Assembly (NCBI GenBank): GCA_026874595.1
Contig: CM049317.1
Coordinates: 73,497,118 to 73,561,117, forward strand
DNA: 64,000 nt
From: Sipunculus nudus
Taxonomy: Eukaryota; Annelida; Sipuncula; Golfingiida; Sipunculidae
Direction of reading: 5' to 3'
The translations under genes were made by a program, and so were the position numbers. Every line of letters starts with the position of its first letter. The first letter of the stretch is position 1. Positions 34,528-46,049 of this stretch are shown here, one piece after another. Below the pieces are notes generated by a model. That model was not told the origin of the DNA. It saw nothing but the letters and a program-made list of their open reading frames with translations, and searched no databases.

Positions 34528-35420
34528 GTAAGCTATCGTGCTTACTCTTGTTTTTGTAACTATTTCAGAACAGATCTACAACGTAGGCAAGAGGTTTATT
34601 GAAAGTACCCAACCATTTAGTTACACAATATCAATATTTACTAGTAAAATCCACGGTTATTAAAGGTAAATAGTTCTGCAATGATACTGAATGTCGCATA
34701 TTTCCATCCTTTTTTCAATGTGGATCTCTATATGATAAAAGGTTTATTTGTGCTAGGATTCTCCAGCAATCCCCTTTCCCTGTAAATGTCAGCAAAGAAC
34801 AGCAATTTATTCTATAAAAAAAATCACAAAACGAGATACGCTTTTGGAAAAGACGTGAGGTATATGAAGGGTCTAAAAATTATGATTGAGATTTTTACTT
34901 TTTAGCAACTTAACATCATCGTGCGACTTCATTGCTGGGGTGATGACATATTTTTCAAATTCCGATATCCACCCAGTGAATTTTGTTTTTTTATCTGACT
35001 TTCACATTTAATTCCCATACGGTCGGATATTAATAAACATGTTACTTTTTTTCAAGTTTTACTAAAAATGAAATCATAGCAATCTGGTACTTCTTTTTTA
35101 CATTTTGTTTATTTCGAAATACGCAACATAAGGTAGTTTTTTTCATATTTATTTTTCATATCTCTTTTTGTTTTTAAGCACGTCGGGTGTCAAATTCCGT
35201 ATACCTTAAATTAAATAAAAACTTTTCCACCAAGGCCAGGACTAGCAAATAAACCTACCCGTTTGATAGTTTGTTTCTCCCATAATTAGATAAAATGAAG
35301 CTTTGTTGTTTTTTTGTTTGTTTTGCTTTTCTTATTGGTATATATTTGAAATATGACGTACTGACAGTTAAAAGCAAGGCAATTTTTGTCGAAAGAGTAA
35401 TTAGAAAGAAAACAAATTTC
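34528..35420. other. Probable intron, sequence before the minisatellite
   Basis: AT-rich, stop-rich sequence without other recognised features apart from the frame starting at 35295. Confidence 0.45.
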
Positions 35421-35789
35421 AGGCAGGTATGCCCTATAATGCTCAGGCAGATATGCTCTTGTATGTTCACACAGGTATGCCCTGTTATGCCCAGGGAAAT
35501 ATGTCCTGTTTTGTCCAGGAAGGTATCCCCTTTTTATGCTCAGGCAGGTATGCCATTGTTTTGCTCAGGCAAGTATATCTTTTCACGCTCAGGCAGGTAT
35601 GCCCCTTTTTTTGCTCAGGCATGTATGCTCCTTTCAAGCTCAGAGAGGTATGCCCCTTTCATGATCAGACAGGTATGCCCCTTTCATATTCAGACAGGTA
35701 TGCCCCTTTCATTATCAGACAGGTATGCCCCTGTCATGATCAGAGAGGTATGCCCCTGTCATGATCAGACAGGTATCCCCCTTTCATGA
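35295..35789 (+). CDS. Hypothetical ORF running from a signal-peptide-like start into the minisatellite
   Basis: A 164-codon frame. Residues 1-17 (MKLCCFFVCFAFLIGIY) look like a hydrophobic signal sequence, and from about residue 43 the frame is made of the 25-bp minisatellite (RQVCPIMLRQICSCMF and similar). It stays open only because the first 14 or so units are diverged and lack the stop that normal units place in one of three frames. A chance frame in an intron is more likely than a gene: no promoter sits directly before it, and there is an acceptor-like AATTTCAG at the array edge that I cannot connect. Confidence 0.2.
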   Translation: MKLCCFFVCFAFLIGIYLKYDVLTVKSKAIFVERVIRKKTNFRQVCPIMLRQICSCMFTQVCPVMPREICPVLSRKVSPFYAQAGMPLFCSGKYIFSRSGRYAPFFAQACMLLSSSERYAPFMIRQVCPFHIQTGMPLSLSDRYAPVMIREVCPCHDQTGIPLS

Positions 35790-38700
35790 TCAGACAGGTA
35801 TCCCCCTTTCATGATCAGACAGGTATGCCCCTTTCATGGTCAGACAGGTATTCCCCTTTCATGATCAGACAGGTATGCCCCCTTCATATTCAGACAGGTA
35901 TGCCCCTTTATTCTAAGACAGGAATGCCCCCTTCTGCTATGACAGGAATGCTCCTTTAATGATCAGACAGGTATGCCCCTTTATGCTCAGACAGGAATGC
36001 CCCTTTCATGATCAGACAGGTATGCCCCTTTCATGATCAGACTAGTATGCCCCTTTCATGATCAGACAGGTATCCCCCTTTCATGATCAGACAGGTATGC
36101 CCCTTTCATGATCAGACTGGTATGCCCATGTCATGATCAGATAGCTATGCCCCTTTATGCTAAGACAGGAATACCCCTTTCATGATCAGACAGGTATGCT
36201 TCTTAATGCTAAGACAGGAATGCCCTTTTTATGATCAGACAGGTATGCCCATTTCATGAAAAGACAGGTATGCCTCTTTCATGATCAGACAGGTATGCCA
36301 TTGTTTTGCTCAGGCAAGTATATCTTTTCACGCTCAGGCAGGTATGCCCCTTTTTTGCTCAGGCATGTATGCTCCTTTCATGATCAGAGAGGTATGCCCC
36401 TTTATGCTAAGACAGGTATGCTCCTTTCGTGATCAGACAAGTATGCCCCTTTCATTTTCAGACAGGTATGCCCCTTTCATGATCAGACAGGTATCCCCCT
36501 TTTATGCTCAGACAGTTATGCCCCTTTCATGATCAGACAGGTATGCCCCTTTATGCTAAGACAGGAATGCCCCTTTTATGCTCAGACAGGTATGCCCCTT
36601 TATACTAAGACAGGAATGCCCCTTTCATGATCAGACAGGTATCCCCCTTTCATGATCAGACAGGTATGCCCCTTTCATGATCAGACTGGTATGCCCATGT
36701 CATGATCAGATAGCTATGCCCCTTTATGCTAAGACAGGAATGCCCCTTTCATGATCAGACAGGTATGCCCCTTTTATGCTCAGACAGGTATGCCCCTTTA
36801 TACTAAGACAGGAATTCCCCTTTCATGATCAGACAGGTATCCCCCTTTCATGGTCAGACAAGTATGCCCCTTTTATGATCAGACAGGAATGCCCCTTTCA
36901 TAATCAGAGAGGTATGCCCCTGTCATGTTCAGACAGGTATGCCCCTGTCATGCTCGGACAGGTATGCACCTATCATGATCAGACAGGTATGCCCCTTTAT
37001 GCTAAGACAGGAATGCCCCTTTTATGCTCAGACAGGTATGCCCCTTTATACTAAGACAGGAATGCCCCTTTCATGATCAGACAGGTATCCCCCTTTCATG
37101 ATCAGACAGGTATGCCCCTTTCATGATCAGACTGGTATGCCCATGTCATGATCAGATAGCTATGCCCCTTTATGCTAAGACAGGAATACCCCTTTCATGA
37201 ACAGACAGGTATGCTTCTTAATGCTAAGACATGAATGCCCCTTTTATGATCAGACAGGTATGCTCCTTTCATGAAAAGACAGGTATGCCCCTTTCATGAT
37301 CAGACAGGTATGCCCCTTTCATGATCAGACAAGTATTCCCCTTTCATGGTCATACAAGTATGCCCCTTTTATGATCAGACAGGAATGCCCCTTTCATAAT
37401 CAGAGAGGTATGCCCCTGTCATGTTCAGACAGGTATGCCCCTGTCATGCACGGACAGGTATGCACCTATCATGATCAGACAGGTATGCCCCTGTCATGAT
37501 CAGACAGGTATGCCCCTGGCATGATCACACAGGTATGCCCCTGTCATGATCAAACAAGTATGCCCCTTTCATGATCAGACAAGTATGCCACTTTTATGAT
37601 CAGGCAGGAATGCCCCTTTCATAATCAGAGAGGTATGCCCCTGTCATGTTCAGACAGGTATGCCCCTGTCATGCTCGGACAGGTATGCACCTATCATGAT
37701 CAGACAGGTATGGCCCTGTCATGATCAGACAGGTATGCCCCTGTCATGCTCGGAGAGGTATGCACCTATCATGATCAGACAGGTATGCCCCTGTCATGAT
37801 CAGACAGGTATGCCCCTGTCATGCTCGGACAGGTATGCACCTATCATGATCAGACAGCTATGCCCCTGTCATGATCAGACAGGCATGCCCCTGGCATGAT
37901 CACACAGGTATGCCCCTGTCATGATCAGACAGTTATGCGCCTGTCAAGATCAGACAGGTATGCCCCTGTCATGATCAGACATGTATAGCCCTGTTATGCT
38001 CGGACAAGTATGGCCCTGTTATGATCACACAGGTATGCCCCTGTCATGATCAGACAGGTATGCCCCTTAATGCTAAAAGAGGAATACCCTTTTATGATCA
38101 GAACAGTATGCCCCTGTCATGATCAGACAGGTATGCCCCTTTCATGAAAAGACAGGTATGCCCCTGTCAAGATTAGACAGGTATGCCCCTTACATGATCA
38201 GACAAGTATGCCTCTTTCATGATCAGACAGGTATGCCCCTGTCATGATCAGACAAGTATTGCCCCTGTCATGATCAGACAGGTATGCCCCTGTTATGCTC
38301 GGACAGGTATGCCCCTGTCATGCTCAGACAGGTATGCCCCTGTCATGATCAGACAGGTATGCCCCTGTCATGATCAGACAAGTATGCCCCTGTCATGATC
38401 AGACAGGTATGCCCCTGTTATGCTAGGACAGGTATGCCCCTGTCATGATCAGACAGGTATGCCCCTGTCATTATCAGTCAGGTATGCCCCTGTTATGCTC
38501 GGACAGGTATGCCCCTGTTATACTCGAGCAGGTATGCCCCTGTTATGATCGGACAGATATGCCCCTGTTATGCTCGGACAGGTATGCCCCTGTTATGATC
38601 AGACAGGCATGCCACTGTTATGCTCGGACAGGTACGCCCCTGTTATGATCTGACAGGTATGCCCCTGTTATACTAGGACAGGTATGCCCCTGTCATGCTA

Positions 38701-41700
38701 AGATAGGAATGCCTCTGTCATGATCAGACAGGTATGTCCCTGTTTTGCTCGGACAGGTATGCCACTGTCATGATCAGACAGGTATGCCCCTTTCATGCTC
38801 GGACAGGTATGCCACTGTCATGATCAGACAGGTATGCCCGTTTCATAATCAGACAAGTATGCCCCTGTCATGATCAGACAGGTATGCCCCTGTAATGATC
38901 AGACAGGTATGCCCCTGTCATGATCAGACAAGTATGCCCCTGTCATGCTCAGACAGGTATGCCCCTGTCATGATCAGACAGGTATGCCCCTGTCATGATC
39001 AGACAAGTATGCCCCTGTCATGATCAGACAGGTATGCCCCTGTTATGCTAGGACAGGTATGCCCCTGTCATGATCAGACAGGTATGCCCCTGTCATTATC
39101 AGTCAGGTATGCCCCTGTTATGCTCGGACAGGTATGCCCCTGTTATACTCGAGCAGGTATGCCCCTGTTATGCTCGAACAGGTATGCCCCTGTTATGATC
39201 GGACAGATATGCCCCTGTTATGCTCGGACAGGTATGCCCCTGTTATGATCAGACAGGCATGCCACTGTTATGCTCGGACAGGTACGCCCCTGTTATGATC
39301 TGACAGGTATGCCCCTGTTATACTAGGACAGGTATGCCCCTGTCATGCTAAGATAGGAATGCCTCTGTCATGATCAGACAGGTATGTCCCTGTTTTGCTC
39401 GGACAGGTATGCCCCTGTCATGATCAGACAGGTATGCCCCTTTCATGCTCGGACAGGTATGCCACTGTCATGATCAGACAGGTATGCCCCTTTCATAATC
39501 AGACAAGTATGCCCCTGTCATGATCAGACAGGTATGCCCCTGTAATGATCAGACAGGTATGCCCCTGTCATGATCAGACAAGTATGCCCCTTTCATGATC
39601 AGACAAGTATGCCCCTTTCATGATCAGACAAGTATGCTCCTTCTATGATCAGACAGGAATTCCCCTTTCATGATCAGACAGGTATGCCCCTGTCATGATC
39701 AGACAAGTATGCCCCTTTCATGATCAGACAAGTATGCTCCTTCTATGATCAGACAGGAATTCCCCTGTCATGATCAGACAGGTATGCCCCTGTCATGATC
39801 AGACAAGTATGCCCCCTTTATGATAAGACAAGTATGCCCTCTTTATAATCAGACAGGAATGCCCCTTTCATGTTCAGTCAGGTATGCCCCTGTCATGATC
39901 AGACAAGTATACCCCTTTCATGATTAGTCAAGTATGCCCCTTTTATGATCAGACAGGAATGCCCCTTTCCTGATCAAAGAGGTATGCCCCTGTCATGATC
40001 AGACAGGTATGCCCCTTCCATTATCAGAGAGGTATGCCCCTATCATGATCAGACAGGTATGCCCCTGTCATGATCAGACAGGTATGCCCCTGTCATGATC
40101 AAACAGGTATGCCCCTGTCATGATCAGACAAGTATGCCCCTTTCATGATCAGACAGGTATGCCCCTGTCATGATCAGACAGGTATGCCCCTTTCATGATC
40201 AGACAAGTATGCCCCTGTCATGATGAGAAAGATATGCACCTTTTATGCTCAGACAAGTATGCCCCTTTCATGATCAGACAGGTATGCCCCTTTCATTATC
40301 AGACAGGTATGCCCATTTCATGATCAGACAGGTATGCCCCTTTCATGATCAGACAGGTATGCCCCTTTCATGATAAGACAGGTATGCCTCTTTCTTAATC
40401 AGACAAGTATGCCCCTGTCATGATCAGACAGGTATGCCCCTGTCCTGATCAGACAGGTATGCCCCTGTCATGATCAGACAGGTATGCCCCTGTCATGATC
40501 AGACAAGTATGCCCCTTTCATGATCAGACAAGTATGCTCCTTCTATGATCAGACAGGAATTCCCCTTTCATGATCAGACAGGTATGCCCCTGTCATGATC
40601 AGACAAGTATGCCCCTTTCATGATCAGACAAGTATGCTCCTTCTATGATCAGACAGGAATTCCCCTGTCATGATCAGACAGGTATGCCCCTGTCATGATC
40701 AGACAAGTATGCCCCCTTTATGATAAGACAAGTATGCCCTCTTTATAATCAGACAGGAATGCCCCTTTCATGTTCAGTCAGGTATGCCCCTGTCATGATC
40801 AGACAAGTATACCCCTTTCATGATTAGTCAAGTATGCCCCTTTTATGATCAGACAGGAATGCCCCTTTCCTGATCAAAGAGGTATGCCCCTGTCATGATC
40901 AGACAGGTATGCATCTTCCATTATCAGAGAGGTATGCCCCTATCATGATCAGACAGGTATGCCCCTGTCATGATCAGACAGGTATGCCCCTGTCATGATC
41001 AAACAGGTATGCCCCTGTCATGATCAGACAAGTATGCCCCTTTCATGATCAGACAGGTATGCCCCTGTCATGATCAGACAGGTATGCCCCTTTCATGATC
41101 AGACAAGTATGCCCCTGTCATGATGAGAAAGATATGCACCTTTTATGCTCAGACAAGTATGCCCCTTTCATGATCAGACAGGTATGCCCCTTTCATTATC
41201 AGACAGGAATGCCCATTTCATGATCAGACAGGTATGCCCCTTTCATGATCAGACAGGTATGCCCCTTTCATGATAAGACAGGTATGCCTCTTTCTTAATC
41301 AGACAAGTATGCCCCTGTCATGATCAGACAGGTATGCCCCTGTCCTGATCAGACAGGTATGCCCCTGTCATGATCAGACAGGTATGCCCCTGTCATGATC
41401 AGACAAGTATGCCCCTTTCATGATCAGACAAGTATACCCCTTCTATGATCAGACAGGAATTCCCCTTTCATGATCAGACAGGTATGCCCCTGTCATGATC
41501 AGACAGGTATGCCCCTGTTATTCTCGGACCGGTATACCCCTGTCATGATCAGACAGGTATGCCCCTGTCATGATCAGACAAGTATGCCCCCTTTATGATA
41601 AGACAAGTATGCCCCCTTTATAATCAGACAGGAATGCCCTTTCATTATCAGTCAGGTATGCCCCTGTCATGATCAGACAAGTATGCCCCTTTCATGATCA

Positions 41701-43320
41701 GTCAAGTATGCCCCTTTTATAAACAGACAAGAATGCCCCTTTCCTGATCAGAGAGGTATGCCCCTGTCATGATCAGGCAGGTATGCCCCTTTCATTATCA
41801 GAGAGGTATGCCCCTGTCATGATCAGACAGGTATGCCCCTGTCATGATCAGACAGGTATGCCCCTGTCATGATCAGACAGGTATGCCCCTTTCATGATCA
41901 GACAAGTATGCCCCTTTTAATGCTCAGATACGTATGCCCCTGTCATGATCAGACGTGTATGCCCCTTTCATGATCAGACAGGTATGCCCCTGTCATGATC
42001 AGACAGGTATCCCCCTATCATGATCAGACAGGTATGCCCCTTTCATGATCAGACAGGTACGCCCCTTTCATGATCAGACAAGTATGCCCCTGTCATGATG
42101 AGAAAGGTATGCACCTTTTATTCTCAGACAAGTATGCCCCTTTCATGATCAGACAGGTATGCCCCTTTCATGATCAGACAGGTATGCCCCTTTCATGATC
42201 AGAGAGGTATGCCCCTGTCATGATCAGACAGGTATGCCCCTGTCATGATCAGTCAGGTATGCCCCTGTCATGATAAGACAGGTGTGCCCCTTTCATGATC
42301 AGACAGGTATGCCGCTGTCATGATCAGGCAGGTATGCCCCTTTCATGATCAGACAGGTATGCCCTCGTCATGATCAGACAGGTATGCCCCTGTCATGATC
42401 AGACAGGTATGCCCCTTTCATGATCAGACAAGTATGCCCCTGTCATGATGAGAAAGGTAGCACCTTTTATGCTCAGACAAGTATGCCCCTTTCATGATCA
42501 GACAGGTATGTCCCTTTTATGATCAGACAGGTATGCCCCTTTCAAGATCAGACAGGTATGCCCCTTTCATGATCAGACAGGTATGCCCCCGTCATGATCA
42601 GACAGGTATGTCCCTTTTATGATCAGACAGGTATGCCCCTTTCAAGATCAGACAGGTATGCCCCTTTCATGATCAGACAGGTATGCCCCCGTCATGATCA
42701 GACAGGTATGCCCCTGTCATGATCAGACAAGTATGCCCCTGTCATGATGAGAAAGATAGCACCTTTTTTGCTCAGACAAGTATGCCCCTTTCGTGATCAG
42801 ACAGGTATGTCCCTTTTATGATCAGACAAGTATGCCCCTTTCATGATCAGACAGGTATGCCCCTTTCATGATCAGACAGGTATGCCCCTGTCATGATCAG
42901 ACAAGTATGCCCCTGTCATGATCAGACAGGTATGCCCCTTTCATGATCAGACAAGTATACCCCTATTATGATCAGGCAAGTATGCCCCTTTCATGATCAG
43001 ACAGGTATGCCCCTGTCATGATCAGACAGGTATGCCCCTGTCATGATCAGACAGGTATGCCCCTTTCATGATCAGACAGGTATGCCCCTGTCATGATCAG
43101 ACAAGTATGCCCCTTTCATGATCAGACAAGTATGCCCCTTTTATGATCAGACAGGAATGCCCCTTTCCTGTTCAGAGAGGTATGCCCCTTTCATGATCAG
43201 ACAAGTATGCCCCTGTCATGATGAGAAAGGTATGCACCTTTTATGCTCAGACAAGTATGCCCCTTTCATGATCAGACAGAGATGCTTCCTTCATGCTCAG
43301 GCAGGTATGACCCTTTTATG
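35421..43320 (+). repeat. 7.9-kb array of a 25-bp minisatellite
   Basis: About 316 tandem copies. Each unit has CAGGTATGCCCC followed by a variable TTT/TGT, then CATGATCAGA; 24-bp variants read TTTATGCTAAGA. Variant zones are visible: T-type and CTAAG variants dominate 35.6-37.4 kb, G-type and TTATGCTCGG variants 37.4-39.5 kb, and mixed units beyond. Higher-order repeats exist: 39601-40500 and 40501-41400 are near-identical (36 units, 900 bp), and about 38401 onward recurs 625 bp later. The left edge is the most diverged. Because 25 is one more than a multiple of three, all three plus frames read the same 25-residue cycle, with a stop in most cycles, so it is not a long coding repeat. Confidence 0.97.
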
Positions 43321-43810
43321 GTATGCATCTTGTAGGATTCTTCCAAAAACGTGTTTGCATTCACTTATTCGGCATGTCCTTAAAATTACATGAGATTCCG
43401 TTCAGGGTTGCGTGAGTTATAATATGAACAAACATACAACATACACATAGGTACACACACACACGTACTATACAGGATTGAACGCGTACCCTTCTGGTAA
43501 TTGAGCATGGACTTGCAAACGCAGTGCCACAGTCTTAATTTACTTTAACATGTCGAAACTGAAACCTAAGCGTGGAAGAATTTGTATATTAATCTTATTC
43601 AATGATTTCGATAACCGAAGCTGTACTGTTAATTTGGATCTGCTTTGAAATATGACTTGGTTGCATTGAGCTGACTCGCACAATATTGTATCTTTTATCC
43701 GAATATTAACTTGTTATGGGTCTGAAAGTCCTATATTTTAATTTATTACAAGGAAGATGTTTGAATAAACGGAGCTTTAATGTTGTTGTTGTTTTTGTTG
43801 TTGATTTTAG
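43321..43810. other. Probable intron end, after the minisatellite
   Basis: Contains a short (CA)n-like run near 43452. It ends in a pyrimidine/TTG-rich tract and the acceptor TTTTAG at 43805-43810. Confidence 0.45.
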
Positions 43811-43818
43811 AAGCTGCG

Positions 43819-44757
43819 ATGAATCTGACAGACATGGGTCTGAGCTCCGAGAGTAGGACAGCAGGAGCGGTGCTGGGCTCGTTGGTTACAGCAGCTGGAA
43901 TAGCCGGAAACTTGATGGTCCTTGCTGTGGTTATCTTCTGTAAGAATCTCCGCATTCGAAATAATCTCTTCATTGGCTCCATGGCCGCGGTAGAGCTGGC
44001 CGTCTGTGTGTGCGTGTACCCCTTTTATATTAACGCCTATGTCGAAGGCCGATGGCAGTTCGGGGACCGGTACTGTTTATTTACGGTTCTGGCTGACAGT
44101 TTTGCCACTACGTCGTGTGTTATACACATTATGTGCATCACACTTTACCGCTATCTGTTAATAGAACACCCAAAAATCCATTCCTGCCTGACAAAGAAAG
44201 GTTCTCTTGCGGCCGTAGTGACCCTCATGATCGCTGTCCCCTTCGTCGGTGTCTGCTCGACTAGACTTAAGTACATGTTTAGTCCTTCGCCCTACAGATT
44301 CTGGATGAGGCCAATGATATGTGTCAACATCATGGCCCGGAACACCAAGATGGCCATCAGCTCCTGGGTCATCATCTTTTCAGCAGCCCTGTTATGTATC
44401 GTCGCGTGCTACGCCCGGATCCTGCTTCTAGTGAAGAGATTCAGACGTCGTGTTCAAGTACAGACAATAAACGAGGCCGGGAACGCCCAGGGTGCCATGA
44501 TGACCAGAATTAGACAGGAAACCCGCTTGTTGCAGACTGTGTTTGTCATATATCTCATGTTTGTTCTTCTCTATATTCCTTATCCGATAATTGTACGGGT
44601 CAGCCTAAGTGGCCCGTTGCCGGAATATCTGCACGTGGTTGCCAATACAGTCTACTGGTGCGGACCTGCGGTCAATGGCATAATCTACGGGATTATGCAT
44701 CCGGACTTCAGAAAGGCGTACGGAGCTGTGTTTTCGTCAATATTTAAATGCAACTGA
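43819..44757 (+). CDS. Class A (rhodopsin-family) GPCR, melatonin-receptor-like orphan
   Basis: 312 residues in one exon, seven hydrophobic segments. TM1 holds GN (N31), and C86 (TM3 start) can pair with C168 in the second extracellular loop. TM3 ends in YRY (110-112) where most receptors have DRY. TM6 has LYIPYP where CWxP is usual. TM7 has NGIIY (286-290) where NPxxY is usual, followed by HPDFRKAY of helix 8. TM2 has AVEL, so Glu replaces the usual sodium-site Asp. NRY and NAxxY variants are known in melatonin receptors and related invertebrate orphans; ligand unknown. The start is placed at 43819 because the upstream in-frame ATG at 43780 lies in an intron-like tract (TTG repeats ending in TTTTAG at 43810). 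N2 is a glycosylation site (NLT). It acts at the plasma membrane through G proteins. Confidence 0.92.
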   Translation: MNLTDMGLSSESRTAGAVLGSLVTAAGIAGNLMVLAVVIFCKNLRIRNNLFIGSMAAVELAVCVCVYPFYINAYVEGRWQFGDRYCLFTVLADSFATTSCVIHIMCITLYRYLLIEHPKIHSCLTKKGSLAAVVTLMIAVPFVGVCSTRLKYMFSPSPYRFWMRPMICVNIMARNTKMAISSWVIIFSAALLCIVACYARILLLVKRFRRRVQVQTINEAGNAQGAMMTRIRQETRLLQTVFVIYLMFVLLYIPYPIIVRVSLSGPLPEYLHVVANTVYWCGPAVNGIIYGIMHPDFRKAYGAVFSSIFKCN

Positions 44758-45609
44758 TATCAGTGAAAGGGCATTGCACCAGAAGCCGGCTGCATGTTAC
44801 GCCTGATTTGAAGGAAGAAAATAAAATCTTGGATTTGTCGGATATTTGTCGGACACGTTGATTGTCCTACTGACGTCTGCTGGTATTGAGATCCCGCCAA
44901 ATAACGAACGTGTAGCTTATGCTGCGGTGAAAGCCCGATTTTGCAGTCAGTCGACTTTACCGATCTCCCGGATTTCGGAAAGTCGGAACTCAACATTCGG
45001 TTAATTGGTCCATACGAATTTCGAACAAGCAAGTTCGTAAGAGTCTGGCATTGACATGTCGTCAGACTTTGTTGGCTCGAATGTCACACAGAAAAGTTGA
45101 CCGACTCCATACAAATCAGGCAGTGGGACCGCGCCATCAGATTTTGCCCGCGGCATCAGCACACCGCTTTTGTAGGTTGCCAGGTATTTAAGTGTACATA
45201 CCGTGTCGTGTTGTGTAAGTTACTAACGGGCCATCATTTTATTACAATTCTCACTCTCTGTTTATTTCATCCTGAGTAAGATGTAAGTGTTAATGTTAAT
45301 GTAGACTGTTTATTCAAGATTCAAAACTGAGATATAACATAGCTGAGTTGTCGGGTATTTACATAATGACTGTAATTGCTTAGCCTTGATTACGTGAAAT
45401 CTCTATTCAGTCTAATTGCATTTACATTCACATCCTGTGCCCATCCTACTTAATTTTAGATTTTGTGACACTTCCATATAAATCTCTGATTGGTTAGCTT
45501 ATTGTGTAGGAATCTTGCAGACATGCCAGGTGTTGAGAGTCAGTTATTAACTGGGGACTAAGCCCTGAGCATTTGCTTGGCAGCCCCTTTGCTGTATGGT
45601 TACAATAAA
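44758..45609 (+). other. Probable GPCR 3' UTR with polyadenylation signal
   Basis: No coding frame of note follows the stop. The AATAAA at 45604-45609 is followed by a GT-rich/AACAACAA stretch. An earlier AATAAA lies at about 44820. Which is used cannot be told from sequence; the later one may instead belong to an LTR-like segment (45474-45675). Confidence 0.4.
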
Positions 45610-45675
45610 GAACTTTATACAACAACAACGACCTGTAAGCTTGTCGCCCCTCATGCACCGGGTTATGATCTCTAC
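45474..45675 (+). repeat. LTR-like segment (weak)
   Basis: Starts TGTGACACTTCC, ends GATCTCTACA, holds TATAAAT near its start and AATAAA near its end, and is followed by GTGGGGTCACCAAATGG, which resembles the LTR/primer-site junctions of Ty3-like elements. No second LTR and no target duplication are seen. Confidence 0.25.
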
Positions 45676-46049
45676 AGTGGGGTCACCAAATGGTGACTGA
45701 CTTAGTTCCATCCCCGACCAGCAGGAATTTCTAGATATGCTGCCGCTTCCCCAAAATTTTTTTTTTCTGTGTATAAATATTTTTATGGATATTTATTATC
45801 ATCTTCACATTACAGTGATGCTTAAGTACAGTCATATTAAATTTCAGTTGAAAAGTACATCACAAACAAAATATATTGGGTAATTCATGTTCAAAAAGGT
45901 ATATCGGGTTTGTTAAACTACCATATTTGTACTTTTTTTTGCTATCAGGATATATTTCTTAATTATGTCTATGTCGTGTTGTGTAAGTGTTTCTCATACC
46001 CAAGCATTGTTTCTCTTTCTGTTAGTGTTATCCTTTTCATTAGCTTAAC

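Noticed and set aside
35421-43320. Regular short repeats that resemble a CRISPR array
   Set aside because: Units are contiguous with no unique spacers, copy variants grade into each other, and the context is animal DNA with introns.
43780-43818. Upstream in-frame ATG of the GPCR giving a Leu-rich N-terminus
   Set aside because: The sequence is a TTG-rich tract ending in a TTTTAG acceptor, so it is better explained as intron end; the ATG at 43819 is preferred.
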